Part shown: positions 1-8,006 of the stretch, in pieces
Position numbering within the stretch: the stretch's first letter is position 1
How the letters are laid out: the number at the start of each line of letters is the position of its first letter
Source of the DNA: Mesorhizobium temperatum
GTDB taxonomy: Bacteria > Pseudomonadota > Alphaproteobacteria > Rhizobiales > Rhizobiaceae
NCBI RefSeq assembly: GCF_002284575.1
Contig: NZ_NPKJ01000076.1
Coordinates: forward strand, 199,432-263,431
Length of the DNA stretch: 64,000 nucleotides
Reading direction: 5' to 3'
The notes under the pieces: generated by a model
What the model was told of the DNA's origin: nothing
The model's input: the letters and a program-made list of their open reading frames with translations, nothing else
Databases searched by the model: none
Made by a program: the position numbers and the translations under genes

Positions 1-986
1 GCGAACAACGCCAGTGATCCGCCGATGAACAGTGTCAGGATACAGAGAATGAACACGCCGCGCGTCGGATCGGTGGCGAAGGCGTGGACGGAAGTGAGCA
101 CGCCGGAGCGCACCAGGAAGGTGCCGAGCAGCGATAGCGAGAAGGTCAGGATCGCCAACAACAGCGTCCAGATCTTCAAGGCCGAGCGCTTTTCCATGAC
201 GATCGCCGAATGGAGCAGCGCGGTGCCGGCCAGCCAAGGCATGAAGGAGGCGTTCTCGACCGGATCCCAGAACCAGAAACCGCCCCAGCCAAGTTCGTAA
301 TAGGCCCAGTAGGAACCCATGGCGATGCCACCGGTCAGGAACATCCAGGCGACGAGCGTCCATGGCCGCACCCAGCGCGCCCAGGACGCGTCGATGCGGC
401 CTTCGATGAGGGCGGCGACCGAGAAGGAAAAGCAGATCGAAAAGCCGACATAGCCGAGGTAGAGCAGCGGCGGATGGATGGCGAGGCCAAGATCCTGCAG
501 GATCGGGTTGAGATCGCGGCCCTCGATCGGCGCCGGATTGAGCCTGGCGAACGGGTTGGACGTCGCCAGGATGAACAGGAAAAAGGTGGCGCCGATCGCG
601 CCTTGCACGGCCAGCACATTGGCTCGAAGGGCCGCGGGAAGATTGCTGCCGAAAGCAGCGACGAGCGCGCCGAAAAAGGTCAGGATCAGCACCCAGAGCA
701 GCATCGAGCCCTCGTGATTGCCCCAGGTGCCGGTGATCTTGTAGATCAGCGGCTGCAGCGAATGCGAGTTGTCCCAGACGTTAGCCACCGAAAAATCGGA
801 CGTTGCATAGGCTATCGCCAGCGCCGCGAAGGACAGAGCGGTCAAGGCAAAGCCGGTCACCGCGACCGGACTGCCGACGGCCATCATCTTCTGGTTGTTC
901 ATGCGCGCGCCGAACATCGGCACCAGCGTCTGCACCAAAGACAGCGCGAATGCCAGGACCAGCGCGAAATGTCCGGTTTCAACCAT
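1..986 (-). CDS. ccmF: Cytochrome c-type biogenesis protein CcmF (N-terminal part, cut by window edge)
   Basis: Haem lyase subunit of the System I cytochrome c maturation machinery, an inner-membrane protein that joins haem delivered by CcmE to apocytochromes. The minus-strand frame stays open from the ATG at 986 to the edge, giving about 328 residues of a protein usually near 650. The start reads MVETGHFALVLAF, a typical CcmF N-terminus. The WWD-type signature is visible around 230-320 (WGGFWFWDPVEN followed by ASFMPWL). It lies 77 bp downstream of ccmE in the order ccmI-ccmE-ccmF, which is the rhizobial cycHJK order. The C-terminal half and any following ccmH lie outside the window. Confidence 0.93.
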   Translation of the reverse strand, partial: MVETGHFALVLAFALSLVQTLVPMFGARMNNQKMMAVGSPVAVTGFALTALSFAALAIAYATSDFSVANVWDNSHSLQPLIYKITGTWGNHEGSMLLWVLILTFFGALVAAFGSNLPAALRANVLAVQGAIGATFFLFILATSNPFARLNPAPIEGRDLNPILQDLGLAIHPPLLYLGYVGFSICFSFSVAALIEGRIDASWARWVRPWTLVAWMFLTGGIAMGSYWAYYELGWGGFWFWDPVENASFMPWLAGTALLHSAIVMEKRSALKIWTLLLAILTFSLSLLGTFLVRSGVLTSVHAFATDPTRGVFILCILTLFIGGSLALF

Positions 987-1063
987 TGTGGCCAAGCCCG
1001 CCAGGTTTTTGTTTTGCCGCAGGATCTTGCCGCAAAACCGAGGGACACTCTTGCGGAACCTGC

Positions 1064-1507
1064 TTAGTCACTCTTGCTCTCCTGCCACACGCCCTTGGAT
1101 TTGAGGCTCTCGGCCACCTCCTTGGGCATGTAGTTCTCGTCGTGTTTGGCCAGCACGCTGTCGGCGACGAAGACGCCGTCCGGGCGAAACGTGCCTTCAG
1201 TGATGACGCCCTGCTCCTCGCGGAAAAGGTCGGGAAGAATGCCGATGTAGGTGACCTTGACCTGCTTCTGGTTGTCGGTCACCGAAAAGGCGACGGTGGC
1301 CCCCTGACCGCGCTCGATCGTACCTTTTTCGACGAGGCCGCCGAGTCTGATACGCTGCCCGGGCTGCAGGCTGGCGTTGGTCAGATCGGCGGGCATGTAG
1401 AAGTAGGAGGCCTTCTGGCCGAGCGCGTAGAAGGTCAGACCGGTGGCTGCACCGAGAAAGGCCAACCCTCCGGCGATCACCGACAGTCTTTTCTGCTTGC
1501 GCGTCAT
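1064..1507 (-). CDS. ccmE: Cytochrome c maturation haem chaperone CcmE
   Basis: Periplasmic membrane-anchored haem chaperone of 147 residues. It has one N-terminal membrane segment (about residues 9-29) and then an OB-fold beta domain. The haem-binding histidine is in LAKHDENYMP (His122), with the conserved Tyr126 four residues later. It is encoded 3 bp after the ccmI stop codon, so the two are probably co-translated, and it is followed by ccmF. It receives haem from CcmC/D and hands it to CcmF. Rhizobial literature calls this gene cycJ. Confidence 0.95.
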   Translation of the reverse strand: MTRKQKRLSVIAGGLAFLGAATGLTFYALGQKASYFYMPADLTNASLQPGQRIRLGGLVEKGTIERGQGATVAFSVTDNQKQVKVTYIGILPDLFREEQGVITEGTFRPDGVFVADSVLAKHDENYMPKEVAESLKSKGVWQESKSD

Positions 1508-1510
1508 GTT

Positions 1511-2644
1511 TTACTCCGTCGCCGTCAGGCCAAGCGAGACGGCAAAGGCGGTGAATTTCTTCGCTTCCTCACTATCGGAGCCAAAAACGGCGATACCGCG
1601 ATTGAGCGCGTCGCGGGCCTGATCGGCCTTGCCCAGCATGACATAGGAACGAATAAGCTGCATCCATCCTTCCGCATCGCGCGGGTTTTGCCGAAGTCTT
1701 TCATCAAGTCCCGCGACCATGGTGTTGATCATCGCTTCCCTGTCCTGCGGCGACATCGACGAGGCGGCATCGATATCCCCGCCGTCCGGGCCTTTTGCAG
1801 GCACTCCCGAAGCGACGCTCTGCCTGGCGGATTCGGCCAGTGCCTGCTCGACGGCGGCGCGCCAGGCTGAGTCCCGCGGCAAGGCCGCGAGCATTTTCTG
1901 CCAGCCAGCTGTGGCCTCCTCAATGCGGCCTTCCTGCGCCATGCCCATCGCCAGATAAAAGCTGGCCTTCGGATTTGCCGGATCGAGCTTCAGCGCCGCC
2001 TCGAAGGCGGCCTGAGCGTCGGCCGAGACAATGCCGCCCGCTGCGCTGGCGATCGCCTCGCCGAGGCCGGCCCGGCGGGCAGCGCTGTCGCCGTCGAGGC
2101 GAATGGCGTTGCGGTACGCCGTCACCGCGTCGGAAAACCGCTGCATGCGCAGATAGACCGGCGCCAGAACGTCCCAACCCCTGCCGTCGGACGGATTGGC
2201 GGCAAGGTGGGCCTCGGCGCGTGCCACCAGTTCGTCCACCGAACTGTCGGCGGGATTCTTGGCCAGTCGCTCGCTGAGCGGCTGCGACGGCAGCTCGGGC
2301 GAGCCGAGCTGGCTGTACAAGCCCCAACTGACCAGCGGAACCGCCAGGACCGCGGCCGTCGCAACCAGCCTGGTCGCCGTCGACGGCTGCCGCGCCGCTG
2401 TCTTGTCGGCGGCATTGTCCAGGCGAAGGATGCGGCGGGCGATCTCCGCACGCGCCTCTTCGGCCTCCGCCGGCTGGATCAGGCCACGCGCCACGTCCCG
2501 GTCAAGCTCGGACAACTGGTCGCGATAGACTTCAAGGTCATGATCGCTGCTCGCCGAACCACCCTTCGGGCCGCCGGCCAGCGGCAGCAGAACCGCCAGG
2601 CTTGCACCCAGCGTGAGAATGGCAGCTATGACCCAGAACAGCAT
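1511..2644 (-). CDS. ccmI: Cytochrome c biogenesis protein CcmI (TPR, apocytochrome chaperone)
   Basis: First gene of the ccmIEF operon. The start was placed at the ATG at 2644 (MLFWVIAAILTL) because a GGAAGAA ribosome site lies just upstream and the hydrophobic segment then begins at residue 1. The frame also stays open 13 codons further. The protein is 377 residues, with two membrane segments (about residues 2-22 and 85-105) flanking a cytoplasmic loop of leucine-zipper character (DLEVYRDQLSELDRD), then a periplasmic TPR domain. This is the CcmI/CycH architecture, which binds the C-terminus of apocytochrome c. The two c-type cytochromes at 27-28.5 kb are plausible clients. Confidence 0.9.
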   Translation of the reverse strand: MLFWVIAAILTLGASLAVLLPLAGGPKGGSASSDHDLEVYRDQLSELDRDVARGLIQPAEAEEARAEIARRILRLDNAADKTAARQPSTATRLVATAAVLAVPLVSWGLYSQLGSPELPSQPLSERLAKNPADSSVDELVARAEAHLAANPSDGRGWDVLAPVYLRMQRFSDAVTAYRNAIRLDGDSAARRAGLGEAIASAAGGIVSADAQAAFEAALKLDPANPKASFYLAMGMAQEGRIEEATAGWQKMLAALPRDSAWRAAVEQALAESARQSVASGVPAKGPDGGDIDAASSMSPQDREAMINTMVAGLDERLRQNPRDAEGWMQLIRSYVMLGKADQARDALNRGIAVFGSDSEEAKKFTAFAVSLGLTATE

Positions 2645-2743
2645 ACTTCTTCCAATAACGGCAGAGCCCTGCCCTGCCAACACAGGCGTCCTGCGACGCT
2701 TTGACGGCAGATGCGTCGCATGTCCTTGATTGATGTCAACCGG

Positions 2744-2850
2744 ACCTAAAGCGCGTCGCGTTCGACCGGCGTAATGCGACGCGCTTTAGGTTGTTGTTTT
2801 CATGCACGTCGTCATCGCAAAACCGCTGCACACTTTTGCGCGACATGCAT
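2744..2850. repeat. Palindromic intergenic repeat, type 2
   Basis: A perfect 16-bp inverted repeat (arms 2744-2759 and 2776-2791, ACCTAAAGCGCGTCGC and its complement) is followed by a T-rich stretch and a second imperfect palindrome (GCATGTCGC-like arms around 2803-2850). It lies between ccmI and the lipoprotein gene. Partial relatives occur at 18345-18396 and 18771-18910. It could fold into RNA hairpins in either transcript. Confidence 0.75.
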
Positions 2851-2864
2851 TATCCGGCCGGTCG

Positions 2865-3305
2865 TTACGTCAGTGGCGTCCAGCTGCCATCGGCGTTGCG
2901 GCAAGCGGTTCCGCGCGCGGTGGCGCCGGCAGCGCCGGTAAAGACCGTATGCGTGTATTGCCGGCAGTCCTGCGAGCCGACACGATAGGGCTGGGCGGGC
3001 ACGACTTCGCCGTAATGCGCCGACCGATCGCTCTTCCATGTCACCTTCTGGCCACTCGCCGTGTACTCGAGCGCCCTGTATTCCGCTTCCAGCGCCTTGC
3101 GCTTTTCCGGATCGCTCAAGCCGGTACCGATCGATCCGCTGACGAGGCCGCCCCCCATGGCGGAAATGATCGTCGTCGCGATCTTGCCGTCACTTGGCGG
3201 CGTGGCGGCCGGCTGCGGCGCCACCGTGGGGCCAGGGCTATTGCCCAGCGTCGTGCAGCCGGAAACGGCCAGCAGTGCGGAAACGAGCGCGACGCAAATC
3301 TTCAT
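2865..3305 (-). CDS. Small outer-membrane lipoprotein, 17 kDa surface antigen-like
   Basis: A 146-residue exported lipoprotein. It has a short basic N-terminus, a hydrophobic segment and a lipobox ending at Cys17 (AVSGC). A low-complexity proline/alanine linker follows, then a glycine-rich segment (SAMGGGLVSGSIG), as seen in the 17 kDa antigen/glycine-zipper family. The C-terminal half has two cysteines (SQDCRQY and GTACRNADGSW) in a pattern often seen in rhizobial surface-antigen lipoproteins. It is a single gene between ccmI and feuQ, preceded downstream by the type 2 repeat. Its function is unknown beyond probable outer-membrane anchoring. Confidence 0.8.
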   Translation of the reverse strand: MKICVALVSALLAVSGCTTLGNSPGPTVAPQPAATPPSDGKIATTIISAMGGGLVSGSIGTGLSDPEKRKALEAEYRALEYTASGQKVTWKSDRSAHYGEVVPAQPYRVGSQDCRQYTHTVFTGAAGATARGTACRNADGSWTPLT

Positions 3306-3480
3306 GCCAACAACCGGTTTGAGTTAGAGCTGGGAGCCGCGCCATCGGGGAAGTCGGCGTGGCCATAGTGTCGATGTTTGTCGGAAATTTGGCCGCGGCC
3401 GACGGCTCCGGGACCAGTCGACATGCCGCAATATCACGCACCGTCGATCAATGTCGACTGGCCCCAGCAAAAGCATAAGT

Positions 3481-4932
3481 CTAGTGAAGGCTCCGCAATC
3501 GAACCACCGCCTTCAACCCGCCCATGCTCGACCGTTCCAGAGCCAGAACGCCTCCATACTCGTTGATCAGGTCGGCGACAATGGCAAGTCCAAGCCCGGT
3601 CCCCGGCTTTGTCTCGTCGAGCCGCCGTCCGCGCTTCAGCGCCTCGCGCGCCTTCTCTTCGGGAATGCCCGGGCCGTCATCTTCGATGCTGATCTCGAAC
3701 AGATCGACAGCACCCTCCTTGCCGACGCCACTCTTCTTGCCGGAGATTGGCGCCACCGACACGGCGACCGCGCTCTTTGCCCATTTCATGGCGTTGTCGA
3801 GCAGATTGCCAAGCAATTCTTCCAAATCCTGGCGTTCGCCGGCAAAGACGATATCGACTGCCGGCAGCGAAAGCGAGAGAGCGGTCTGCGGGTTGAGTTT
3901 TTGCAGCACGCGCACCATGCGCTGGACCAGCGGCGCCACCGGCGTGCGGTAGACGACGCTGTCGCGTTGCGCCGCAACGCGGGCGCGCTGCAGATAATGG
4001 TCAACCTGCTTCTGCATAGAGGCGGCCTGCTCGGCTATGAGCTGGCCCTTGGCGCCGCCGAGCGCCCGCCCCTCATTGATCAGCACCGCCAGCGGCGTCT
4101 TCAGCGAATGGGCGAGGTTGCCGACCTGCGTCCGCGAGCGCTCGACGATACGCTTGTTGTTTTCGATCAGCGCGTTGGTCTCGTTGGCGAGCGGCTCAAT
4201 CTCGGCCGGGAAGCGACCGTCGAGCCTTTGCGCGGTTCCTTCGCGCACCATGGCGAGAGCGTTCCTGACCCGGCGCAATGGCTGCAGGCCCAACAGGATC
4301 GCGATGGCGTTGATGGCGATCATGCCGACGCCGAACAGGGAAAGATAGGTCAGCAGACGACGCTGGAAGGCGCCTATCTCCTGCTCGAGCTCGGTCTTGT
4401 TGCCCATGACACGGAAGCGCGCTGCGCGATTTTTCGCGTCGAGAACGAATTCGCTCTCGAACACTTCCAGTTCCTCGCCATTGATGCCTTCTGTCGCATA
4501 GCTGCGCTGGAAGCTGGCATTGAAAGGAACCTCGGCGACGCTTGGCGACAGGATCGCCTTGGTCATCGAGGAGGAGTGCAGCTCACCGCGGACGCCTTCC
4601 GACGCAGGCTCCACCGACCAGTACCAGCCGGAATTCGGCTCCGAGAACCGAAGATCGCCAAGGTCAGGAGCGCCGGTCAGCGAACCGCCTTCGGACACGC
4701 CGACCGAGCCGATCAGGTTGAACAGATGCGCCGACAACAAGCTGTCGAAACCGCGCTCGCTCGCCTGGCGATAGAGTGTCGTGATCAGCGTGAAGATGAC
4801 AATCAGGGTGAGTATCGCCCAGACCGTGGAAAAGGCGATCACCCGGAACGCCAGCGAACGCGGCCAGAACCGCAGTGAAAGCGGCGTTCTTGCAGTCTGT
4901 TTGAGCGGTTCCGCCTTACGCCTCCGGCTCAC
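3481..4932 (-). CDS. feuQ: Sensor histidine kinase, FeuQ-like
   Basis: Inner-membrane sensor kinase of 483 residues. Membrane segments lie at about residues 34-54 and 193-215 and enclose a periplasmic sensor domain of about 140 residues. A HAMP-like linker follows, then the phosphoacceptor motif NLAHSLKTPL (His275) and an ATPase domain with N (GNLLDNAMKWA), G1 (DDGPGIP) and G2 (GTGLGLAIV) boxes. The HSLKTPL H-box is of the PhoQ type. It overlaps the upstream response regulator gene by 17 bp, so the pair is translationally coupled. Similarity of the regulator to rhizobial FeuP and the presence of a small exported protein upstream suggest the FeuPQ system, which in Sinorhizobium controls cyclic glucan export and is needed for symbiosis. 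The assignment is from recall of these families, not from a search. Confidence 0.72.
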   Translation of the reverse strand: MSRRRKAEPLKQTARTPLSLRFWPRSLAFRVIAFSTVWAILTLIVIFTLITTLYRQASERGFDSLLSAHLFNLIGSVGVSEGGSLTGAPDLGDLRFSEPNSGWYWSVEPASEGVRGELHSSSMTKAILSPSVAEVPFNASFQRSYATEGINGEELEVFESEFVLDAKNRAARFRVMGNKTELEQEIGAFQRRLLTYLSLFGVGMIAINAIAILLGLQPLRRVRNALAMVREGTAQRLDGRFPAEIEPLANETNALIENNKRIVERSRTQVGNLAHSLKTPLAVLINEGRALGGAKGQLIAEQAASMQKQVDHYLQRARVAAQRDSVVYRTPVAPLVQRMVRVLQKLNPQTALSLSLPAVDIVFAGERQDLEELLGNLLDNAMKWAKSAVAVSVAPISGKKSGVGKEGAVDLFEISIEDDGPGIPEEKAREALKRGRRLDETKPGTGLGLAIVADLINEYGGVLALERSSMGGLKAVVRLRSLH

Positions 4933-5581
4933 GCATTCGATAGCCCATGCCGCGAACGGTTTCTATCATGTCGATGCCCATCTTCTTGCGAAGCCGCCCG
5001 ACAAAGACCTCGATTGTGTTGGAATCGCGGTCGAAATCCTGATCGTAGAGATGCTCGACCAGTTCGGTCCGGGACACGACCTCGCCCATATGGTGCATCA
5101 AATAGGCAAGCAGGCGAAATTCGTGCGACGTCAACTTGAGCGGCACGCCGGCGACATCGGCCTTGGAGGCCTTGGTGTCGAGCCGCAGCGGCCCGCATGT
5201 CAGTTCGGACGACGCATGGCCGGCCGCGCGCCGGATGAGCGCTCGGACCCTGGCCAGCACCTCTTCGATGTGGAACGGCTTGGTGACATAATCGTCGGCG
5301 CCGGCGTCGATGCCGGATACCTTGTCGCTCCAGCGATCGCGCGCCGTCAGAATCAGGACAGGCATCTTGCGGCCGCCGCGCCGCCAGCGCTCGACCACGC
5401 TGATGCCGTCCATCTGCGGCAAGCCAATGTCGAGCACCACGGCATCATAGGGTTCGGTGTCGCCGAGGAAATGCCCTTCCTCACCGTCGAAAGCCCGGTC
5501 GACGACATAGCCGGCATCGACCAGCGCGTCCGATATCTGCCGGTTGAGATCCTTGTCATCTTCGACAACGAGTACGCGCAT
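4916..5581 (-). CDS. feuP: OmpR/PhoB-family response regulator, FeuP-like
   Basis: A 221-residue response regulator. The receiver domain has the acidic pair DD (residues 8-9), phosphoacceptor Asp51 (VVLDIGLP) and Lys101 (TKPF). The winged-helix DNA-binding domain ends with NTIEVFVGRLRKKMG and VRGMGYRM. The segments DGEEGHFLGDTEPYDAVV and ILTARDRWSDKV are characteristic of rhizobial FeuP-type proteins. The partner kinase gene overlaps its 3' end. Its 5' leader contains three direct repeats of 16 bp. Confidence 0.8.
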   Translation of the reverse strand: MRVLVVEDDKDLNRQISDALVDAGYVVDRAFDGEEGHFLGDTEPYDAVVLDIGLPQMDGISVVERWRRGGRKMPVLILTARDRWSDKVSGIDAGADDYVTKPFHIEEVLARVRALIRRAAGHASSELTCGPLRLDTKASKADVAGVPLKLTSHEFRLLAYLMHHMGEVVSRTELVEHLYDQDFDRDSNTIEVFVGRLRKKMGIDMIETVRGMGYRMREPEA

Positions 5582-5593
5582 GCGGGGATCATA

Positions 5594-5641
5594 CCTGTTG
5601 AAGATCTGGCCTGTTGAAGAGCTGCCCTGTTGAGAAGCTGG
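5594..5641 (-). repeat. Three contiguous 16-bp direct repeats in the feuP leader
   Basis: Units at 5594-5609, 5610-5625 and 5626-5641 read CCTGTTGAAGATCTGG, CCTGTTGAAGAGCTGC and CCTGTTGAGAAGCTGG on the plus strand. They lie 13 bp upstream of the feuP start codon and 44 bp downstream of the small exported gene. On the feuP strand each ends in CAACAGG. They could be binding sites or a duplication product. Confidence 0.8.
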
Positions 5642-5685
5642 GCGTCAGATATAGGCCGATTCCGGCGCCTGGGAAACGGCAGGGA

Positions 5686-5985
5686 TCAGTTCAGCGGAAC
5701 GACGATCTCGGTGCGGCGCGGACGCTGCCCGTCCTTGCCCGGGACCAGCACGACGATGACGCAGACCGGCTGGCCACCGCGCGTCGACTGCGAAGCCTTA
5801 GCCAGCGTGCCGCCATTCTGCTCGGCAACCTGCTGACCGATCGCGTAGCAGTCGGAGGCAGCCAGGACGATCGGCCGGTTCTGCTCGGGCACGACGATCG
5901 GCAGCGCCGTCGCCTGCGGCGCAAACAGACCGGCAGCGCAGAGCGCTAGTGTCGCGGTTCGGAAATGGGAGCGAAGCGTTTTCAT
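5686..5985 (-). CDS. Small exported protein upstream of feuP, candidate FeuN
   Basis: A 99-residue protein with a cleavable signal peptide (basic MKTLRSHFRTA, hydrophobic core, cleavage probably near ATA-LP at about residue 28). The mature part is about 70 residues and has a cysteine pair (SDCYAIGQQVAEQ and QPVCVIVVLVPG), so one disulfide is possible. It ends in a short basic strand (RPRRTEIVVPLN). It is encoded 104 bp upstream of feuP in the same direction. In Sinorhizobium meliloti a small periplasmic protein, FeuN, is encoded upstream of feuPQ and restrains the kinase. Position, size and export fit that role, but sequence identity was not tested. Confidence 0.6.
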   Translation of the reverse strand: MKTLRSHFRTATLALCAAGLFAPQATALPIVVPEQNRPIVLAASDCYAIGQQVAEQNGGTLAKASQSTRGGQPVCVIVVLVPGKDGQRPRRTEIVVPLN

Positions 5986-6161
5986 GATCAGCGTCCTAAC
6001 GCATCGGTGCTGAACGTGAAATGAACGGTGAACGCCTGCAACACATGCCTATCTCACCCCCCTGAAACGCGAGACAACCGACCTTATGATTTTGGCCGCC
6101 CAACCCGGCAAATTCATCCAAGCGCCAGTCTAGACTCTGTTGCAGCCAGATTGAAAGCGCG

Positions 6162-6572
6162 TCAGGCGTTTTCTTCCGTCACGGCGCGAAAGCGCAGCAG
6201 CCCGTGATAGGCTGAAAGATCCTCGTCATAACGGGCCTCGGTGAATTCGAGCCTGAGATTGACGCGGTGATGCTCGTCGAGCGCGAGCGCCGTATCCTGA
6301 AGCCGCGCGCTGACCATGTCCATCAAATCGAGCATTTCTTTCCTGGCCTCGGACTTCGACCAGAAATGCAGTGTGAAAAGCTGCTCGGCTTCGTTCTCCA
6401 TGCCGGTTGTCCAGTCGTAGACGCTGGTCCGGCCGTAGGTGACATAGGGAAATGGGACATTTTCCGGGGCATGATCGAACAGTTTTGCGCCGCCCAATGC
6501 CGCTGACAGGGAACCATCGCCGTTCAGCGCTTCGAACAAGGCCTTCTGCAGCGCAGCGGCCGGCGCGGTCAT
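6162..6572 (-). CDS. DUF3168 protein (phage tail completion / gene transfer agent family)
   Basis: A 136-residue soluble protein. The pattern ALQKALFEAL, FPYVTYGR, LHFWSKSEARKEMLDLMD and YHGLLRFRA matches DUF3168, a tail-terminator-like family found in siphophages and in the alphaproteobacterial gene transfer agent (GTA) cluster. No capsid, portal or other tail gene lies nearby, so this copy stands alone. The start is supported by a GGGAGAA ribosome site. It may be a detached GTA component or a relic kept for another use. Confidence 0.75.
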   Translation of the reverse strand: MTAPAAALQKALFEALNGDGSLSAALGGAKLFDHAPENVPFPYVTYGRTSVYDWTTGMENEAEQLFTLHFWSKSEARKEMLDLMDMVSARLQDTALALDEHHRVNLRLEFTEARYDEDLSAYHGLLRFRAVTEENA

Positions 6573-7223
6573 CGTCTTCTCCCTCGCCCGTCACGGCTGA
6601 ACGGGCCTTTGTGCCGTCAGCGACTCCTGCTTGCAGCGTAGCCGCGTTGAAGTTGCTGCGCCAGATCAAGGGATCTCGAGTGGCTAACCCACACCTTTCA
6701 TTTGGCATGCAAGGCGTTTGAAAAACGGTGCTATGGAGTGTTTGTTTCTCCAGACATTCGAGGTTGTTTTCGTGCGCGAGCCATCGCTGCTGCCCGTTTT
6801 CGGAAAGCTTGGGATCAAGTCGCCAGTTGTCATTGCGGCGGCACCGACCATGTCGAAGAGCATTAAGAACAGTTTGCCCCGCATGCGGGAGGTTCTGTCT
6901 TCACACGGAGGCTTGGCCTTGAAGCTGTCCGTGGTCGTGTGGACGGTCCTTGTCCTGGCGGCAGTGTTCTACATCACGCAGGCCTGACCAATCGACGTTT
7001 CATCGATCGGGGCACCCAGGTTATGGTCGGCACCAGATCATGGTCGGCATGAAAACACGCGACGCAGACGTGATGCTCAATCGGCTGAACAGCCGAGACG
7101 TCAAGCGGCGGGCAAAGGCCGACCGCAAGTCCTGATCCTGCCGCTAGGTTCACCCGGCACATCTGTGCGCCTGGATCGGGAATCGGATCTGGCGTTGGCC
7201 CTGAACGCGACGACGTTCGGGAT
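6573..7223. other. Long region with no convincing gene (one possible small membrane protein)
   Basis: No long frame with clear coding character. The best candidate is the short plus-strand frame at 6850-6987, listed separately. A further 28-31 codon basic frame ends at 7135 but lacks a ribosome site. A TetR-type or palindromic operator was not seen. Confidence 0.4.
6850..6987 (+). CDS. Possible small single-pass membrane protein
   Basis: A frame of 45 codons starting MSKSIKNSLPRMREV and ending with one hydrophobic segment (ALKLSVVVWTVLVLAAVFYI). The same frame is open back to a TTG at 6718, which would give 89 residues, but the upstream part has weaker codon bias. No clear ribosome site precedes either start. 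The basic N-terminus followed by a single membrane helix resembles many small rhizobial membrane proteins. This is a tentative call. Confidence 0.35.
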   Translation: MSKSIKNSLPRMREVLSSHGGLALKLSVVVWTVLVLAAVFYITQA

Positions 7224-7490
7224 TTAGCGAAAATCGGCCGCGGTCAGCACATATATGCTCTTGCGAGTGCGGGCATAGGCATTTCTGGCGATTTCATGGA
7301 TGGAACTGGAGGCGGTGTCGAACGCCGCCAGATAGGTGGCTTCAGCAGTTGGTGCCTCTGATGGTGCCTTCGAGATGGCATCCGTGGCGACAGAGAAGGA
7401 AATCTGGAACATGCCGTCATGGCCGACGAAGCGGATGCGTTTGCCCGCCTCGTCGTAGCTGCGGCTTCGATTGGGAAATGTCAGGCTCAT
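7224..7490 (-). CDS. DUF1488 protein
   Basis: An 88-residue protein starting MSLTFPNRSRSYDEAGKRIRFVGHDG, with FDTASSSIHEIARNAYAR in the C-terminal half. Both segments are characteristic of DUF1488, a small family common in Rhizobiales and Burkholderiales with no known function. Its start overlaps the stop of the upstream charged protein (ATGA), so the two form an operon. Confidence 0.8.
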   Translation of the reverse strand: MSLTFPNRSRSYDEAGKRIRFVGHDGMFQISFSVATDAISKAPSEAPTAEATYLAAFDTASSSIHEIARNAYARTRKSIYVLTAADFR

Positions 7491-7759
7491 GACTTGACCT
7501 CCGTTGATGCAACCTCTGCTTTCTTGACCGCCCGTGACGCCCGCTTTTTCTTGGGGGCGACGGGATTGAGTGCCTTCGCGGCGCGGTCGGCCTCTTCCTT
7601 GGCTAGCCGCAACGCCCGCAATCTTGCCGTCTTGATGACCCTGGCCTTGGCCTCGGAAACATACTCGGCCGTTGCCTGGTTTCGCTCCGCAGTCTTTTTC
7701 TGCTTTTCCATGAAGCGCGCTTCAGCTTTCTCCATGATATTCTGACTGAATTCCGCCAT
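7487..7759 (-). CDS. Small lysine/alanine-rich coiled-coil protein
   Basis: A 90-residue, very basic protein that is nearly all predicted helix (KAEARFMEKQKKTAERNQATAEY and RALRLAKEEADRAAKAL). Its C-terminus is rich in lysine and alanine (VAPKKKRASRAVKKAE), like H1-type nucleoid tails. A perfect AGGAGG ribosome site lies 9 bp before the ATG. It is co-transcribed with the DUF1488 gene through an ATGA overlap. I do not recognise the family. A nucleic-acid-binding role is only suggested by charge. Confidence 0.75.
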   Translation of the reverse strand: MAEFSQNIMEKAEARFMEKQKKTAERNQATAEYVSEAKARVIKTARLRALRLAKEEADRAAKALNPVAPKKKRASRAVKKAEVASTEVKS

Positions 7760-8006
7760 CGATTAAAACCTCCTTTTTGCTGGAATGATGAAAATGATTT
7801 TCGTACTTAAAATAGGGACTCGAGGTGGAAAAATCAATTTCTGATGTACTTTTGATGAGGCAAATTTCTGAAAGCGAAAGGGCAAAATAATACTATTCAA
7901 TATTTTACGACCTCCAATGAATATTTTTTGGCACTCCTATCTATCGAGTGCCAACGCGCCTATAGAAGGGAGCGGCCGCCTAAGCCGGCCCCAGAAAGAA
8001 GTTTCC
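7760..8006. other. AT-rich divergent intergenic region with heat-shock control
   Basis: This region separates the charged-protein gene (minus) from groES (plus). Most of it (7780-7930) is far richer in A and T than the surroundings and probably carries the promoters in both directions. The CIRCE operator occupies 7928-7954. I could not assign a -35/-10 pair with confidence. Confidence 0.6.
7928..7954 (+). promoter_or_regulatory. CIRCE operator (HrcA site)
   Basis: Inverted repeat TTGGCACTC and GAGTGCCAA separated by 9 bp. It is perfectly symmetric and differs from the CIRCE consensus (TTAGCACTC / GAGTGCTAA) at one position per arm. It ends 52 bp upstream of the groES ATG, where HrcA would block transcription or act on the leader RNA. 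Confidence 0.95.

Noticed and set aside
210..1067. Plus-strand frame of 285 codons opposite ccmF
   Set aside because: The minus strand carries the CcmF WWD motif, and the plus product has no domain.
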